This document shows positions 43,368 to 52,779 of a stretch of 64,000 bases of DNA, piece after piece. Origin of the DNA: Negadavirga shengliensis (GTDB taxonomy: Bacteria > Bacteroidota > Bacteroidia > Cytophagales > Cyclobacteriaceae); assembly GCF_042652345.1 (NCBI RefSeq), contig NZ_JBHSJJ010000018.1, positions 1 through 64,000 of the forward strand, in the 5' to 3' direction. Position 1 is the stretch's first letter, and each line of letters starts with the position of its first letter. A program made the translations under genes and the position numbers. Below the pieces are notes generated by a model. It worked only from the letters and a program-made list of their open reading frames with translations, was not told the origin of the DNA and ran no database searches.

Positions 43368-44261
43368 TCAATAGCGGTTCCTTAAATGCTCCAGCTTATC
43401 CGGATTCAAAACCACATAAATCCCCTTGATTTTACCTCCTTCGATATGAAAGGACCAGACGTTTTGCAACTGTCCTTCCACCAACATCATCATGCCGGGC
43501 TCGCCGTTGACCTCCCTGAATTCAATATGGTAGGGCTGGGTTGCCCCTTTCTGTATTCCAACCATAAACTTCGCAATTTTTCCTGCTCCTATTATGGGTT
43601 TCCGTGCAGCGTTTACCTTGCCGCCCCCATCAGAGTAGAGGATGGCTTCTTCGGCCAGCAGCCGTTCGATCTGCGCCATATCACGATTTTTAACGGCCTC
43701 TGCAAAAGTTTGGACCAAGCGGTCCTGTTCGGTATTGTTCTTGTCAAACCCCGGTCTTTTTTCACGGACCAGATTTCGGGCCCGCTGTGCGATCTTCCTG
43801 CAGTTGGCCTCCGATCTGTCTATAATAGCCGAAATGGAGGCGTAATCATAGTCAAAAACCTCGTGCAGCAGAAATACCGCCCGCTGAACCGGGGTTAACG
43901 TGTCCAAGACCACAAGCAGCGCCATGGAAAGCGACTCGGCCAGTTCCAGTGCTTCCTCGGGAGACTTGCTTCTACCGGCCAAAAACGGTTCCGGCAGGTC
44001 CGTGCCCACATATTGTTCTCTCCGGTTCTTGGCCGACTTGATTTCATCCAGGCAAATGCGGTTCACCACTTTTGAAAGCCAGGCTTTTGGCGAATGGATC
44101 TCTTCTGTATTTTGTTTTTGCCATCGGAGAAACGTTTCCTGTACGGCATCCTCAGCCGGCGCCACACGCCCAAGCATTCCGTAGGCCAGCCGGAACAGTT
44201 CCGGCCGGTGTTGTTCAAAGATTTCAGTCGGTCTGGACATATATTTATTGGTTATCGTCAT
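43368..44261 (-). CDS. ECF41-type RNA polymerase sigma factor with SnoaL-like C-terminus
   Basis: A 297-residue sigma factor. Region 2 (about residues 10-75: LFRLAYGMLGRVAPAEDAVQETFLRW) and region 4 (about 115-165: LTPVQRAVFLLHEVFDYDYASISAII) are followed by a SnoaL-like domain (about 190-297). The ECF41 hallmarks DGGGK and NPDKL are both present, and LPEPF occurs in the linker. In this group the C-terminal domain replaces an anti-sigma factor and modulates activity (established for ECF41). The gene upstream on the same strand encodes a carboxymuconolactone-decarboxylase-like protein, the usual genomic partner and target. Confidence 0.93.
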   Translation of the reverse strand: MTITNKYMSRPTEIFEQHRPELFRLAYGMLGRVAPAEDAVQETFLRWQKQNTEEIHSPKAWLSKVVNRICLDEIKSAKNRREQYVGTDLPEPFLAGRSKSPEEALELAESLSMALLVVLDTLTPVQRAVFLLHEVFDYDYASISAIIDRSEANCRKIAQRARNLVREKRPGFDKNNTEQDRLVQTFAEAVKNRDMAQIERLLAEEAILYSDGGGKVNAARKPIIGAGKIAKFMVGIQKGATQPYHIEFREVNGEPGMMMLVEGQLQNVWSFHIEGGKIKGIYVVLNPDKLEHLRNRY

Positions 44262-44287
44262 CAGGTGATTGAAAACCGTCTACCGTT

Positions 44288-44872
44288 TCATTGGGAACTC
44301 ATCAACTCGCACAGTTCATCCGACCCGATATTCAACGGCGCATTCATCAAGTTATACAAATTTTCGATGGCATTGAGCAGGGTGATCTGAATAATCTCCT
44401 CTTCACTAAAATAGCGTTGAAGTCTATCAAAAATGGCATCGGATACATGCTTGTTGCGGTTCACTTCATCCACATAAGCCAGGGCTGCCTTTTCCGCAGC
44501 GGTGAACCCCCCGCTTTCTTCGAACCGCAGGAGGTCGTCAAATATGCTGGGATTCAACTTCTTTTGTTTTGCAGATGCTTTACCTATGTCCACACAAAAG
44601 GCGCATCCGTTCATTGTGGCTGTATATATGCTGATAAGATGTTGAAGTCTCGGGGGGATGGTGAACCGGTTGTGAAGCTTGCCAAGTTCACCCGCCAAAC
44701 CCAACGCCTCGGGAAAGCGGGGATAAAAGACCTTGACCGGGGTGATGACTTTGCCGAGTTTTCTTTTTATAAACCAATAAACCATTTTCAGTTTGAGGGA
44801 TTTAGGTTTTTCGATAGGGCTGAACCGGGGTCCGGTCTGGGCCGGGTCTGTTTTAATTGCCGTATTCATCAT
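44288..44872 (-). CDS. Carboxymuconolactone decarboxylase-family (AhpD-like) protein
   Basis: A 194-residue all-helical protein. The AhpD-like redox motif is present as CAFCVDIGKA (CxxC, about residues 97-106), with LISIYTATMNG before it and the YVDEVNR helix after. Proteins of this type can act as peroxidase-linked disulfide enzymes; substrates are mostly unknown. It lies directly upstream of the ECF41 sigma gene (26-base gap), matching the conserved association of ECF41 with COE-type (carboxymuconolactone decarboxylase, oxidoreductase or epimerase) genes. It is probably in the sigma factor's own regulon. Confidence 0.9.
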   Translation of the reverse strand: MMNTAIKTDPAQTGPRFSPIEKPKSLKLKMVYWFIKRKLGKVITPVKVFYPRFPEALGLAGELGKLHNRFTIPPRLQHLISIYTATMNGCAFCVDIGKASAKQKKLNPSIFDDLLRFEESGGFTAAEKAALAYVDEVNRNKHVSDAIFDRLQRYFSEEEIIQITLLNAIENLYNLMNAPLNIGSDELCELMSSQ

Positions 44873-45254
44873 TGTCTTTCAGATTTTATTTTATCAAATT
44901 TTTGGGTCAGTTCAAAGACGAGGCAGGCTATTCATATGTGACGTCATTTACCCCGGAATAACTTTTTTTCCTCAAAAAAACCGGATAGGGGCATTGGAAG
45001 AGGATGAGGTGAGCTGCGATACAAACCGGCATAAAGAATTCAAAGGAGCAAGAACCGGGATTCAGGAAATTTCGGCTACATGAACGGGTACCTGACTTGA
45101 GTAGCAGCAATTTGATTGAGGGTATTTAAAGAACAGATGAGCGTCCCAGTCATAAACTCCGTGTATAACATCAATAATTCAGGTTTAGTAAAAAACACCT
45201 ACGCCGGCACTGCTCACATTCAATGGTGATTTAGGGGCCACACCTTCCGGAAAT

Positions 45255-45278
45255 GCTTCTTTCAGGTCTAAAAGAAGC
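45255..45278 (-). terminator. Hairpin after the large T9SS-type gene
   Basis: GCTTCTTT (45255-45262) pairs perfectly with AAAGAAGC (45271-45278), 8-base loop, just past the stop codon of the 45282-49541 gene. The U tract is weak, so termination may be partial. The rest of 44873-45281 shows no gene. Confidence 0.45.
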
Positions 45279-45281
45279 TGC

Positions 45282-48200
45282 CTAATCCACTACAGTAATC
45301 AGGCCTTTTTCTGTTATAATCAAGTCTTCCCCTTTGATTTTATAACGAATAATTACCAAATAAGCACCGTTGATTACTGCCCTGTTATTGACCGTGCCAT
45401 CCCAAATGCAGGTTGAAGGTTTGCCGAAGCTGGGACTTTTGTCTTCACAATAATAGATCAGTTCTCCCCACCGGTTTTGTATAAATACTTCCAGTTCTTC
45501 GGTCAGATTATCCGGGTAGACGATAAAAGCTTTATCCGGGACGTTTGGTCTGATGGCATTTGGATAACGTATGCTAGGATCACATTTATACTCGACTTCA
45601 AAATCAACAAAAAATTCACACCCCTGCCTGTCTTTTGCCACAAGGCTGAATAAACCAGCCCCAACAGGAACAAATACAAGGGAATTGCTGACCTCCACAC
45701 CATCCAGATACCAGCTACATGCTATAAAATCACTTCCGGGTTCGATGGACACATTCACATTTTTGGCTGGACAAATGGTGTATAAGTTATTTAGGTGAGG
45801 AGGTTCTGTAAAGGACTGAGCCACTTGTATACGGCCTTTCCCGCTTATACATCCCTCCTCATTTGTCAACGTCACCTCATATTCCCCATCTTCCTGGACC
45901 AGAAACACCGGACTGTCATCGAACTCACTGAGGTGAAGTTCACCCTGTGATTCAACTCTATACCACTTCACCAAGAAACCATCAGTATCGTGGAGTAAAT
46001 GAATCGTTGTAAAAACATCCTCACTACAAAAGGGCATGGTCTCCAGGTCCAGCTCCGAAGGGTGATTTATAGTTGCCTGAAAAGTTTTTTCTACAGGACA
46101 ACGGATCCCTAATGGATCTATACCTGTAATAGTGTATGTTCCCGTTTCGATGAGATCGAAAAAGCTATTTTCATCCGGTGGTATATTTGATCCGTCCGGG
46201 CCTTTTAGCCTAAATGCCAATGCATATTCGGTCTCTGGAGCTAACCGATAAAGCATACATGCCGTAATTTCCATTGGAACGGTGAAGTCTGCATTTTCAC
46301 TTTTTTCTACCTTATATATTCCGGGCACGGCATGGCCTATTACCCGGACATCAAAAATTGTCAACTTGTACTCCCCCGGCGGAACTTCAATCCTTACAGA
46401 AGTCTTATCTTCGAAATATTCAGTAAATACATGACCGTCTTCTTCTCTGACCAAATCATAGCCCCCACTCTGTGAACCGTTTTGAAAGCTAATGTCAATT
46501 ATTCCCAATGCATCTCCATCAGCCAAACAATTTGCGGGATACACGGAAATTTCATAATCCAAAAATCCCGGTGGAAATGCTATAATCTCCGATGTGTCAA
46601 AGTCGTTTACAAAAACACCGCCGCTGTCAAATCCTTCAGCATGTACGGAATTTGAAATCACGCGATACTGCAAATCATAATTATTGACGACATAAGTTGT
46701 GGTGAATGTTTTTTTTCCGGATGGCTCAAGCATCGGGATAGTCCAGTCCCCATTCGTTAGATACTCAAATACACTGACCTCCACTAATGGAACTCCACCG
46801 ATATTCTCCACCACAATGGTGTACGTAATTACCTCATCCTCGTCTCTGAAATTGTCCACGTCAGGCGTCATTACTACCTGAATGGCCGGTCTTAAACTGC
46901 AATCTTCTACAACGATCTTTACTTCCTTACGCAAGCTTTCGCACTCTCCATCCCTATATTGACTTACCCATACAGAAAATTCTCCGGGGATGCTGATATC
47001 CACTTGGGGAACAGCATCCAATGGCTCGCTCGTAGGGTCATTATCCTGATAATAAAGCAATCTATATTCAGTCAAAGGGCTTGCGGTATAACTCACGTAC
47101 CCCGAAGAATTGCAAGTCATATAATCAGACACAAAAGGAGCAGGGGGGCGGGGCAACACATTAATCAATAAAGGAACGCGAAATCCAGTACATGAACCGG
47201 TGGGGCCTTCCGATACCCAGACTTGCTCGGTTCCAGGTACAGCTGTGTTGACCTGGTAATTGAAAAGGGGGGAACCGCCTGTTTCTTGCGTAAAGAAGTA
47301 CACCGTATAACCTTCCCGGCTGGGTGGGATAATGCTGAGCAAATCTACAGGTGCATCTCTTTGACAAAAATCAGGCAATTCTATATTACCCAATCCTGAA
47401 AAATGCTCGTATCCAGAACAATGAGTCTCAGCAAACTCTGCCCGGCCAGTGATGGGTATTTCCAAAGATCCAGGAATCTCCTCACCTGAACACGTCCCTT
47501 CCAAAGCCCCCTGTATAAAAGGGATATTAGAGAACATACTTTCGGAGATACTTCCTACTCCGGATACATTCCCGTGAGTTGCGACGGTTGTTTCACAGTT
47601 GTTGTTTGCCAATACAAAGCAGTCCTCCGTTATCTTCAAAGTATATTGAAGGGTAGCTATCAATTCATTGGGGTCAGCCATAAGTGGTACTTCCCCCATA
47701 TCCCAAATAATAGAGCCAGCCAGGCCCATATCAGGATCAAATGTCAGGTCACCGTATCCTGAAGGAATCGTAATGGCACTCACAAAGGTAGTTGTATGCG
47801 GAACAGGAATTACAACACGGGTCTGTTCTGTAGCCTCTTCCCCAAGATTTCTGATTTCCAAATTATAGGTAATTTCCTGTCCCGGTTTTACTGAAGGATC
47901 TTCCCCCGGGGCTTCGCTATTTATACTTTCGATTTGATTAATGGCCTGAATCACGGGTAAATAACTCCGAACCGAAAATGCAAAAGCATAAATACTATAT
48001 ATATCCTGTTTGGTTCCAAACCGAAACCGGGTGGAAGTCTGTTCATTGGCAATAATAGAATTATCTGGATTGGGAATGTCCCATAAGACGATATCGATGC
48101 CTGTATTGTTCAACAGGTATGGGTTTCGTGGATTCTCTACCAGCCCGCCCTCTTCGTTTCGGACAGGTGTATATATAGAAGAATTAAAAAAATTGGTTGT

Positions 48201-49541
48201 AGAGTTCAATGGATGATATAACCGGGTCCACTCTCCGTTTTGGTTTATAATTTCCAGAAAATCCCCCTCAATCGACCGGTCACCTTCTCCGGCCATTACG
48301 CCTAGTTTTAAATCCACCCGGCCTTGTTTTACTGCCCCGAACCCGTCAATTCCAAATTCACCTGTGTGCTCCTCACCGTCCAATGACTGAACAAAGGAAT
48401 AGCCGTCAAAAATCGTCACATCCCGCCAATGCATTTTGGAGTTTTGATACACAACGATTAATCCCCAATGGCCATAAAACCCTGTATTGTCACCCATCCC
48501 TTCAGCCAAGGCCAAATCGGCAACGGTATAGGTTCCTGTACCACTGTTTCTGACATAGTCGGTTACATCTGCATAACCAACATACATTTCCTTCAAATCT
48601 TCATGGGGGAACAAGATACTGTTACCCGATGCTGTAATTTCTGTATAGGCTGTAGCCCCCGGCCCTTTGAGCTTTACTTTCCGCTTGTCGAAAGTTACAG
48701 TATGAGGCGGTGTATAAATACCGGAAGCAATAATCTGCAGCGAATTGTCTTCCTGTCTATAATCTTCGGAATCGGTACCAGCTGATCTCGACAAATTGTC
48801 AATGGTGAAACTTATTTCCCCGTCTGAAAATATAATCGGATCAAATGTAGCGGTAGTCACGCCATCCGATGTAGCGATCTTCAAATTACCAACAGACTGC
48901 CATTCTTGATCCCCGATGGAATACTGTACCTTATCGTCCCCTCTGTTCATAAACCGGAATATAATATCTTCATCACCTGTCTTAGACCCTAATATGAAAA
49001 CCGGATATAACAAATCATCTGAATCATAATCACCATAGACGTCCAGAAAATAAGATGTGTAGTTTACTTTTTCAAACGCCAACACTTTCTGCATCTCTCC
49101 GTTGATCTCTTGAGGAATTCCCGGTATGCTTTCATCAGTCCTGTCAAAAGTCATCCCCGCACCCATTTCAGCTCTTCCTGACCAATATAAACCTGCATAA
49201 AGAATCTCCGTACAGGAAGGGTCAGCCCCGTTTTCCTGCGAAAACATCAAGGTGGCCGAGGAGGAATTGAAGGTCGTGGAATCCTTGTCGACATCTACAA
49301 AAATCATTTCATTAAGTGAGTTGTCACCGGATTCATGATAATCTGCCAAGGTAAGGTTTGTGTTTCCTATGATGGTGAAGTCACCTCGGATACGGAACAG
49401 ATTTCCTTCGGGGGCAGGATTGCCCACCCTATGCCTGAAGGGTACCCTGTTGTCATTCTGTGCAAATAACGCCCCTCCCAACGTCACCAAAAGAATTGAC
49501 GTAAAAAGAACACCCAGGATCAAACCTTTCTTAAAAATCAT
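45282..49541 (-). CDS. Very large secreted protein with DUF11-like repeats and gliding/T9SS-type C-terminus
   Basis: The ATG at 49541 (MIFKKGLILGVLF..) gives a signal peptide (cleavage after FAQN); a longer in-frame start at 49595 precedes it. The 1419-residue protein has an N-terminal module (about residues 30-430; YAGLYWSGRAEMG), DUF11-like conserved-repeat domains (about 560-660 and 880-970; YNLEIRNLGEEATEQTRVVIPVP; TYTIVVENIGGVPLVEVSVFEYL), Cys-containing Ig-like segments and a C-terminal CHU_C-type domain (VFIQNRWGELIYYCEDKSPSF..WDGTVNNRAVINGAYLVIIRY). That C-terminus is the type-B sorting signal for the type IX secretion system. A surface or adhesive role is likely; ligand unknown. Confidence 0.88.
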   Translation of the reverse strand: MIFKKGLILGVLFTSILLVTLGGALFAQNDNRVPFRHRVGNPAPEGNLFRIRGDFTIIGNTNLTLADYHESGDNSLNEMIFVDVDKDSTTFNSSSATLMFSQENGADPSCTEILYAGLYWSGRAEMGAGMTFDRTDESIPGIPQEINGEMQKVLAFEKVNYTSYFLDVYGDYDSDDLLYPVFILGSKTGDEDIIFRFMNRGDDKVQYSIGDQEWQSVGNLKIATSDGVTTATFDPIIFSDGEISFTIDNLSRSAGTDSEDYRQEDNSLQIIASGIYTPPHTVTFDKRKVKLKGPGATAYTEITASGNSILFPHEDLKEMYVGYADVTDYVRNSGTGTYTVADLALAEGMGDNTGFYGHWGLIVVYQNSKMHWRDVTIFDGYSFVQSLDGEEHTGEFGIDGFGAVKQGRVDLKLGVMAGEGDRSIEGDFLEIINQNGEWTRLYHPLNSTTNFFNSSIYTPVRNEEGGLVENPRNPYLLNNTGIDIVLWDIPNPDNSIIANEQTSTRFRFGTKQDIYSIYAFAFSVRSYLPVIQAINQIESINSEAPGEDPSVKPGQEITYNLEIRNLGEEATEQTRVVIPVPHTTTFVSAITIPSGYGDLTFDPDMGLAGSIIWDMGEVPLMADPNELIATLQYTLKITEDCFVLANNNCETTVATHGNVSGVGSISESMFSNIPFIQGALEGTCSGEEIPGSLEIPITGRAEFAETHCSGYEHFSGLGNIELPDFCQRDAPVDLLSIIPPSREGYTVYFFTQETGGSPLFNYQVNTAVPGTEQVWVSEGPTGSCTGFRVPLLINVLPRPPAPFVSDYMTCNSSGYVSYTASPLTEYRLLYYQDNDPTSEPLDAVPQVDISIPGEFSVWVSQYRDGECESLRKEVKIVVEDCSLRPAIQVVMTPDVDNFRDEDEVITYTIVVENIGGVPLVEVSVFEYLTNGDWTIPMLEPSGKKTFTTTYVVNNYDLQYRVISNSVHAEGFDSGGVFVNDFDTSEIIAFPPGFLDYEISVYPANCLADGDALGIIDISFQNGSQSGGYDLVREEDGHVFTEYFEDKTSVRIEVPPGEYKLTIFDVRVIGHAVPGIYKVEKSENADFTVPMEITACMLYRLAPETEYALAFRLKGPDGSNIPPDENSFFDLIETGTYTITGIDPLGIRCPVEKTFQATINHPSELDLETMPFCSEDVFTTIHLLHDTDGFLVKWYRVESQGELHLSEFDDSPVFLVQEDGEYEVTLTNEEGCISGKGRIQVAQSFTEPPHLNNLYTICPAKNVNVSIEPGSDFIACSWYLDGVEVSNSLVFVPVGAGLFSLVAKDRQGCEFFVDFEVEYKCDPSIRYPNAIRPNVPDKAFIVYPDNLTEELEVFIQNRWGELIYYCEDKSPSFGKPSTCIWDGTVNNRAVINGAYLVIIRYKIKGEDLIITEKGLITVVD

Positions 49542-49934
49542 AAAATTAAAATTCAATTTGATTAGGGGTAAAAGTGGTAACTTTATACCTTTCACCTATA
49601 GAAAGTCACAGTAATCTGCAAAAATCCAGGGTGAATATATCAAAAATATTGATAAAACAACTATACCCTTCTTCTCCAATTAAAAATTTTTCCAGCGAAC
49701 CCCTTGCGGTACGATTTAAATCGGGAGCGGTACAACTGGTGTACGACCGAATGGTAAAAATAGAACAGCGTGCCCATGGCTCCGTAGCTCCCGGCGGCTG
49801 AATTTTTTACCAAAAATCCGTTGCAATTTGTTATCTTTCACCTACGGCAACACAGTGTCAAGCAAACATTCCGCAACGAGCCGTATCCAATCCATTGCGT
49901 GTAAAAAACCGATACCAAATATAATATAAAGAAC
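49542..49934. other. Divergent intergenic region, no gene recognised
   Basis: A 393-base gap between the T9SS-type gene and the methyltransferase gene. It must hold both promoters; no -7/-33 pair or operator stands out. Confidence 0.35.
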
Positions 49935-51017
49935 ATGGAGAACATGCAAAAATTCGACACCCTTAAAGCAGAAAATTTTGCTGGGTCGTTAATTGATACG
50001 TTGAACAGCGGTTCGCTGTCACTTATGATCTCGCTTGGACATCGTTCAGGACTGTTTGATACGATGGCTGAAATGGATTTTGCGACTTCACATGAAATTG
50101 CTGACAGCGCAAAACTCAACGAACGGTACGTCAGGGAATGGCTCGGGGCAATGGTTACCGGCCGTGTAATCGAATATGATGCAGCGGCAAACACTTATCT
50201 TCTGCCTGCTGAGCATGCTGCATTTCTTACCAGAAAAGCAGGCGCTGATAACATTGCCGTATTTACGCAATATGTCGCTGTATTGGGCAGGGTGGAGGAT
50301 GACATTCTGGAGTGTTTCAAAAATGGCGGGGGGCTTCCTTATGATATGTTTCACCGTTTTCATGAGGTAATGGCAGAAGACAGCGGTCAGTCAGTTTTAT
50401 CCTCCCTGGAGAGCCATATTCTGCCGCTTGTTCCAGGGCTGACCGGCAAGCTAAAGGCCGGAATAAAAATGCTTGATGTGGGGTGCGGCTCAGGAAAAAT
50501 CATCAATAAGCTCGCTTCCCTGTTTCCCGATTCACATTTTACCGGAATGGACTTATCAGGGGAAGCTGTTTCAAAAGCCAGGTCTGAAGCGTTTACAAAA
50601 GGCGTAAAGAATGTGGAGTTTATTGTCCGTGATTTATCGGATTTTCACCAGTCTGCACCAAAAGAAGAATTTGATTTTATTACAACTTTTGACGCGATAC
50701 ATGACCAAGGGAAGCCGCTGAATGTTTTGAAAGGGATTTGCCGTTCATTAAAACCTGATGGAATTTATCTGATGCAGGACATTAGCGGGACCGGTCATCT
50801 CGAGAAGGATAAGGAACATCCCATAGGTACATTTCTTTACACCATCTCATGTATGCACTGCATGACCGTATCGCTGGCTCAGGATGGTGAAGGGCTTGGC
50901 GCCATGTGGGGAGAAGAAAAAACCAAGGAATATTTATCGAGAGCAGGGTTCACCTCTATCCAGACCAATAAACTTGCCCATGATATTCAAAATAACTGGT
51001 ATGTGGTTAGAAAATAA
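49935..51017 (+). CDS. Class I SAM-dependent methyltransferase with HTH-like N-terminus
   Basis: A 360-residue protein. The N-terminal part (about residues 1-110) is a winged-helix-like dimerisation domain (SHEIADSAKLNERYVREWLGAMVTG). The Rossmann methyltransferase core (about 170-330) has motif I LDVGCGSGKI, then DLSGEAVSKAR and DFITTFDAIHD. The layout resembles O- or N-methyltransferases acting on small molecules. The substrate cannot be inferred. The C-terminal NNWYVVRK closes the last strand. It lies 117 bases upstream of a lone E2 catalytic-domain gene on the same strand. Confidence 0.87.
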   Translation: MENMQKFDTLKAENFAGSLIDTLNSGSLSLMISLGHRSGLFDTMAEMDFATSHEIADSAKLNERYVREWLGAMVTGRVIEYDAAANTYLLPAEHAAFLTRKAGADNIAVFTQYVAVLGRVEDDILECFKNGGGLPYDMFHRFHEVMAEDSGQSVLSSLESHILPLVPGLTGKLKAGIKMLDVGCGSGKIINKLASLFPDSHFTGMDLSGEAVSKARSEAFTKGVKNVEFIVRDLSDFHQSAPKEEFDFITTFDAIHDQGKPLNVLKGICRSLKPDGIYLMQDISGTGHLEKDKEHPIGTFLYTISCMHCMTVSLAQDGEGLGAMWGEEKTKEYLSRAGFTSIQTNKLAHDIQNNWYVVRK

Positions 51018-51134
51018 GGGGATTTGTACAAGGAAGGGACAAAAAACAGCTTGCATTTTTCCCTTTCTGTTTGGACGATTCATTATGGCCCGTTTTACAG
51101 TGCGATAGTCTGTCATGCAAAATAAACACCTTAG

Positions 51135-51926
51135 ATGGCTGACTTTAAAATAAAACGTTTCCCAAAATCGAGAATTGCCACTAATGATGTTTGTGCCATC
51201 GGGCTTAAAAGACATCATATTGTGGCATTGATAGAAGTTGATGTGTCTGAAAGTTGGCAAAAGATTAAACAGTATAAAAAGGAGGGAAACAAGGTATCAT
51301 TTACAGCGTGGCTGGTAAAAATGATAAGCAATAGCATACGGGACTATGAAAATGTGGCTGCCTACCTTCAGGGAAAAAGAACGCCCATCATTTTTAACGA
51401 TATAAACATATCCATGGCGGTGGAAAAGGATTTAAATGGGCAAAAAGTCCCCATGCCCTTAATCATCGAGAAGACCAATGAAAGAAGTATCGAGTCCATT
51501 CAAGAGGAAATAGACGAAGCTAAAAATCAGAATTTAACCGGAAAAGATATTGTTCTTCACAGAAAATCAAATAAGTTGGAAAGATTTTACTACATTCTTC
51601 CGGGATCTATCAGACGTTTGTTTTGGCGCTATCTGATAAGCCATCCTCACTTTGCCTATGGTAAAATGGGAAATGTGGCCATTACCTCCGTCGGCATGAT
51701 GGGACGCGCGGATGGTTGGTTTATACCGATATCAGTTCACCCGATTTGCTTTGGAATAGGAAGAATCTCAAAAAAACCAATCGTCGTTAATGATAAAATC
51801 GAAATCAGGGAAATGCTAAAAATGACGGTTTTACTGGACCATGATGTTGTTGATGGCGGACAAATGATCCGGTTTATAAGTAGTTTGACGGGCAATATTG
51901 AAAAGGGCTGGACCCCAGACCCCTGA
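51135..51926 (+). CDS. Stand-alone 2-oxo acid dehydrogenase E2 catalytic-domain protein
   Basis: A 263-residue protein consisting only of the E2 acyltransferase catalytic domain. The active-site motif is near the C-terminus: DHDVVDGGQMIRF, with the HxxxDG catalytic His and Asp. There is no lipoyl or peripheral-subunit-binding domain and no E1/E3 gene nearby, so it cannot form a standard 2-oxo acid dehydrogenase core. It may transfer acyl groups from CoA to another acceptor, as chloramphenicol-acetyltransferase-fold proteins do (inference). A decayed small gene follows at once. Confidence 0.85.
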   Translation: MADFKIKRFPKSRIATNDVCAIGLKRHHIVALIEVDVSESWQKIKQYKKEGNKVSFTAWLVKMISNSIRDYENVAAYLQGKRTPIIFNDINISMAVEKDLNGQKVPMPLIIEKTNERSIESIQEEIDEAKNQNLTGKDIVLHRKSNKLERFYYILPGSIRRLFWRYLISHPHFAYGKMGNVAITSVGMMGRADGWFIPISVHPICFGIGRISKKPIVVNDKIEIREMLKMTVLLDHDVVDGGQMIRFISSLTGNIEKGWTPDP

Positions 51927-51930
51927 AAAA

Positions 51931-52155
51931 ATGATCTCCGTCACGGGGCATATTTATATACTGGATGGGTAAGATGCGACTTTCAATGAGTTTAAGAAAA
52001 TAGCCACGCCATTAGTTTCAAAATATAATGAAGGGCTCTTGTTTTAACGTACAGACCGGATAGGGGGAACATCGCTGAACGAACATCGAAACGACCTGAT
52101 TTTGAAGTTATCTCCCGGCATTCCGGACAATAACATTATCCAACATAATAGATAA
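51931..52155 (+). pseudogene. DUF1330-like gene remnant with two in-frame stops
   Basis: One frame from ATG 51931 (MISVTGHIYILDG) continues through an in-frame TAA near 51970 as DATFNEFKKIATPLVSKYNEGLLF, meets a second TAA near 52045, and then reads RTDRIGGTSLNEHRNDLILKLS before a final TAA at 52153-52155. Read through, the order resembles a small DUF1330/YbaA-like ferredoxin-fold protein. Only 4 bases separate it from the E2-like gene. Two premature stops mean it is not expressed intact. The family match is by eye and weak in its last third. Confidence 0.5.
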
Positions 52156-52159
52156 CATA

Positions 52160-52549
52160 ATGACAGGCACTGGAAATCCCCCTACCTATGGGCTGACACA
52201 TATTGCTGTGGCAGTAAAAGACCTAAACCGAACGAAGAATTTCTATCAGGCGGTGTTTGACATGGAAACGATGTATGAAGAAGCAGATTTTATTCAACTT
52301 ACCACACCCGGTTCTCACGATATTCTCGTGTTTGAAAAAAAGGAGAAAGTAGACGGAAAATCTGGAGGCATTGTGCACTTCGGGTTCAGGCTTCGCAAAG
52401 CGGAAAATATTTTAGTAATGGAAAAGAAGATATTAAAAGCAGGCGGACAGATCGTCAACAAAGGTGAATTTGTCCCCGGTTCGCCCTATATCTTTTTTAA
52501 AGACCCTGACGGGTACGAAATAGAGATCTGGTATGAACTACTGCCTTAA
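52160..52549 (+). CDS. VOC-family (glyoxalase/dioxygenase-fold) protein
   Basis: A 129-residue vicinal-oxygen-chelate protein with two beta-alpha-beta-beta-beta units: THIAVAVKDLNRTKNFYQAVF (metal His in HIAVAV) and VHFGFRLRKAENILVM.. with a second His, ending YIFFKDPDGYEIEIWYEL where the Glu completes the metal set. VOC proteins include glyoxalase I, fosfomycin resistance proteins and ring-cleaving dioxygenases; this cannot be narrowed. It starts 4 bases after the decayed gene. Confidence 0.9.
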   Translation: MTGTGNPPTYGLTHIAVAVKDLNRTKNFYQAVFDMETMYEEADFIQLTTPGSHDILVFEKKEKVDGKSGGIVHFGFRLRKAENILVMEKKILKAGGQIVNKGEFVPGSPYIFFKDPDGYEIEIWYELLP

Positions 52550-52779
52550 AAAGGACGGGAGTTTTGCCGGACCAGGTTCCAACGAATGGATATGAAAAAT
52601 TCCGCAGCTGTGATTCCACCAGTAAGGAACAGAATTGCCGGCATTTCAGCGTTGAACGTGCGGATGATGATTGGTTTTGTTGGCGATTTAGGGAGAAAAC
52701 CGTTGAGATCCCACTGCAAACTAAATTGTTTCTGGATTTATTTTAGTTTATTTTTATTACCTGTTTATGATTCGTTTTT

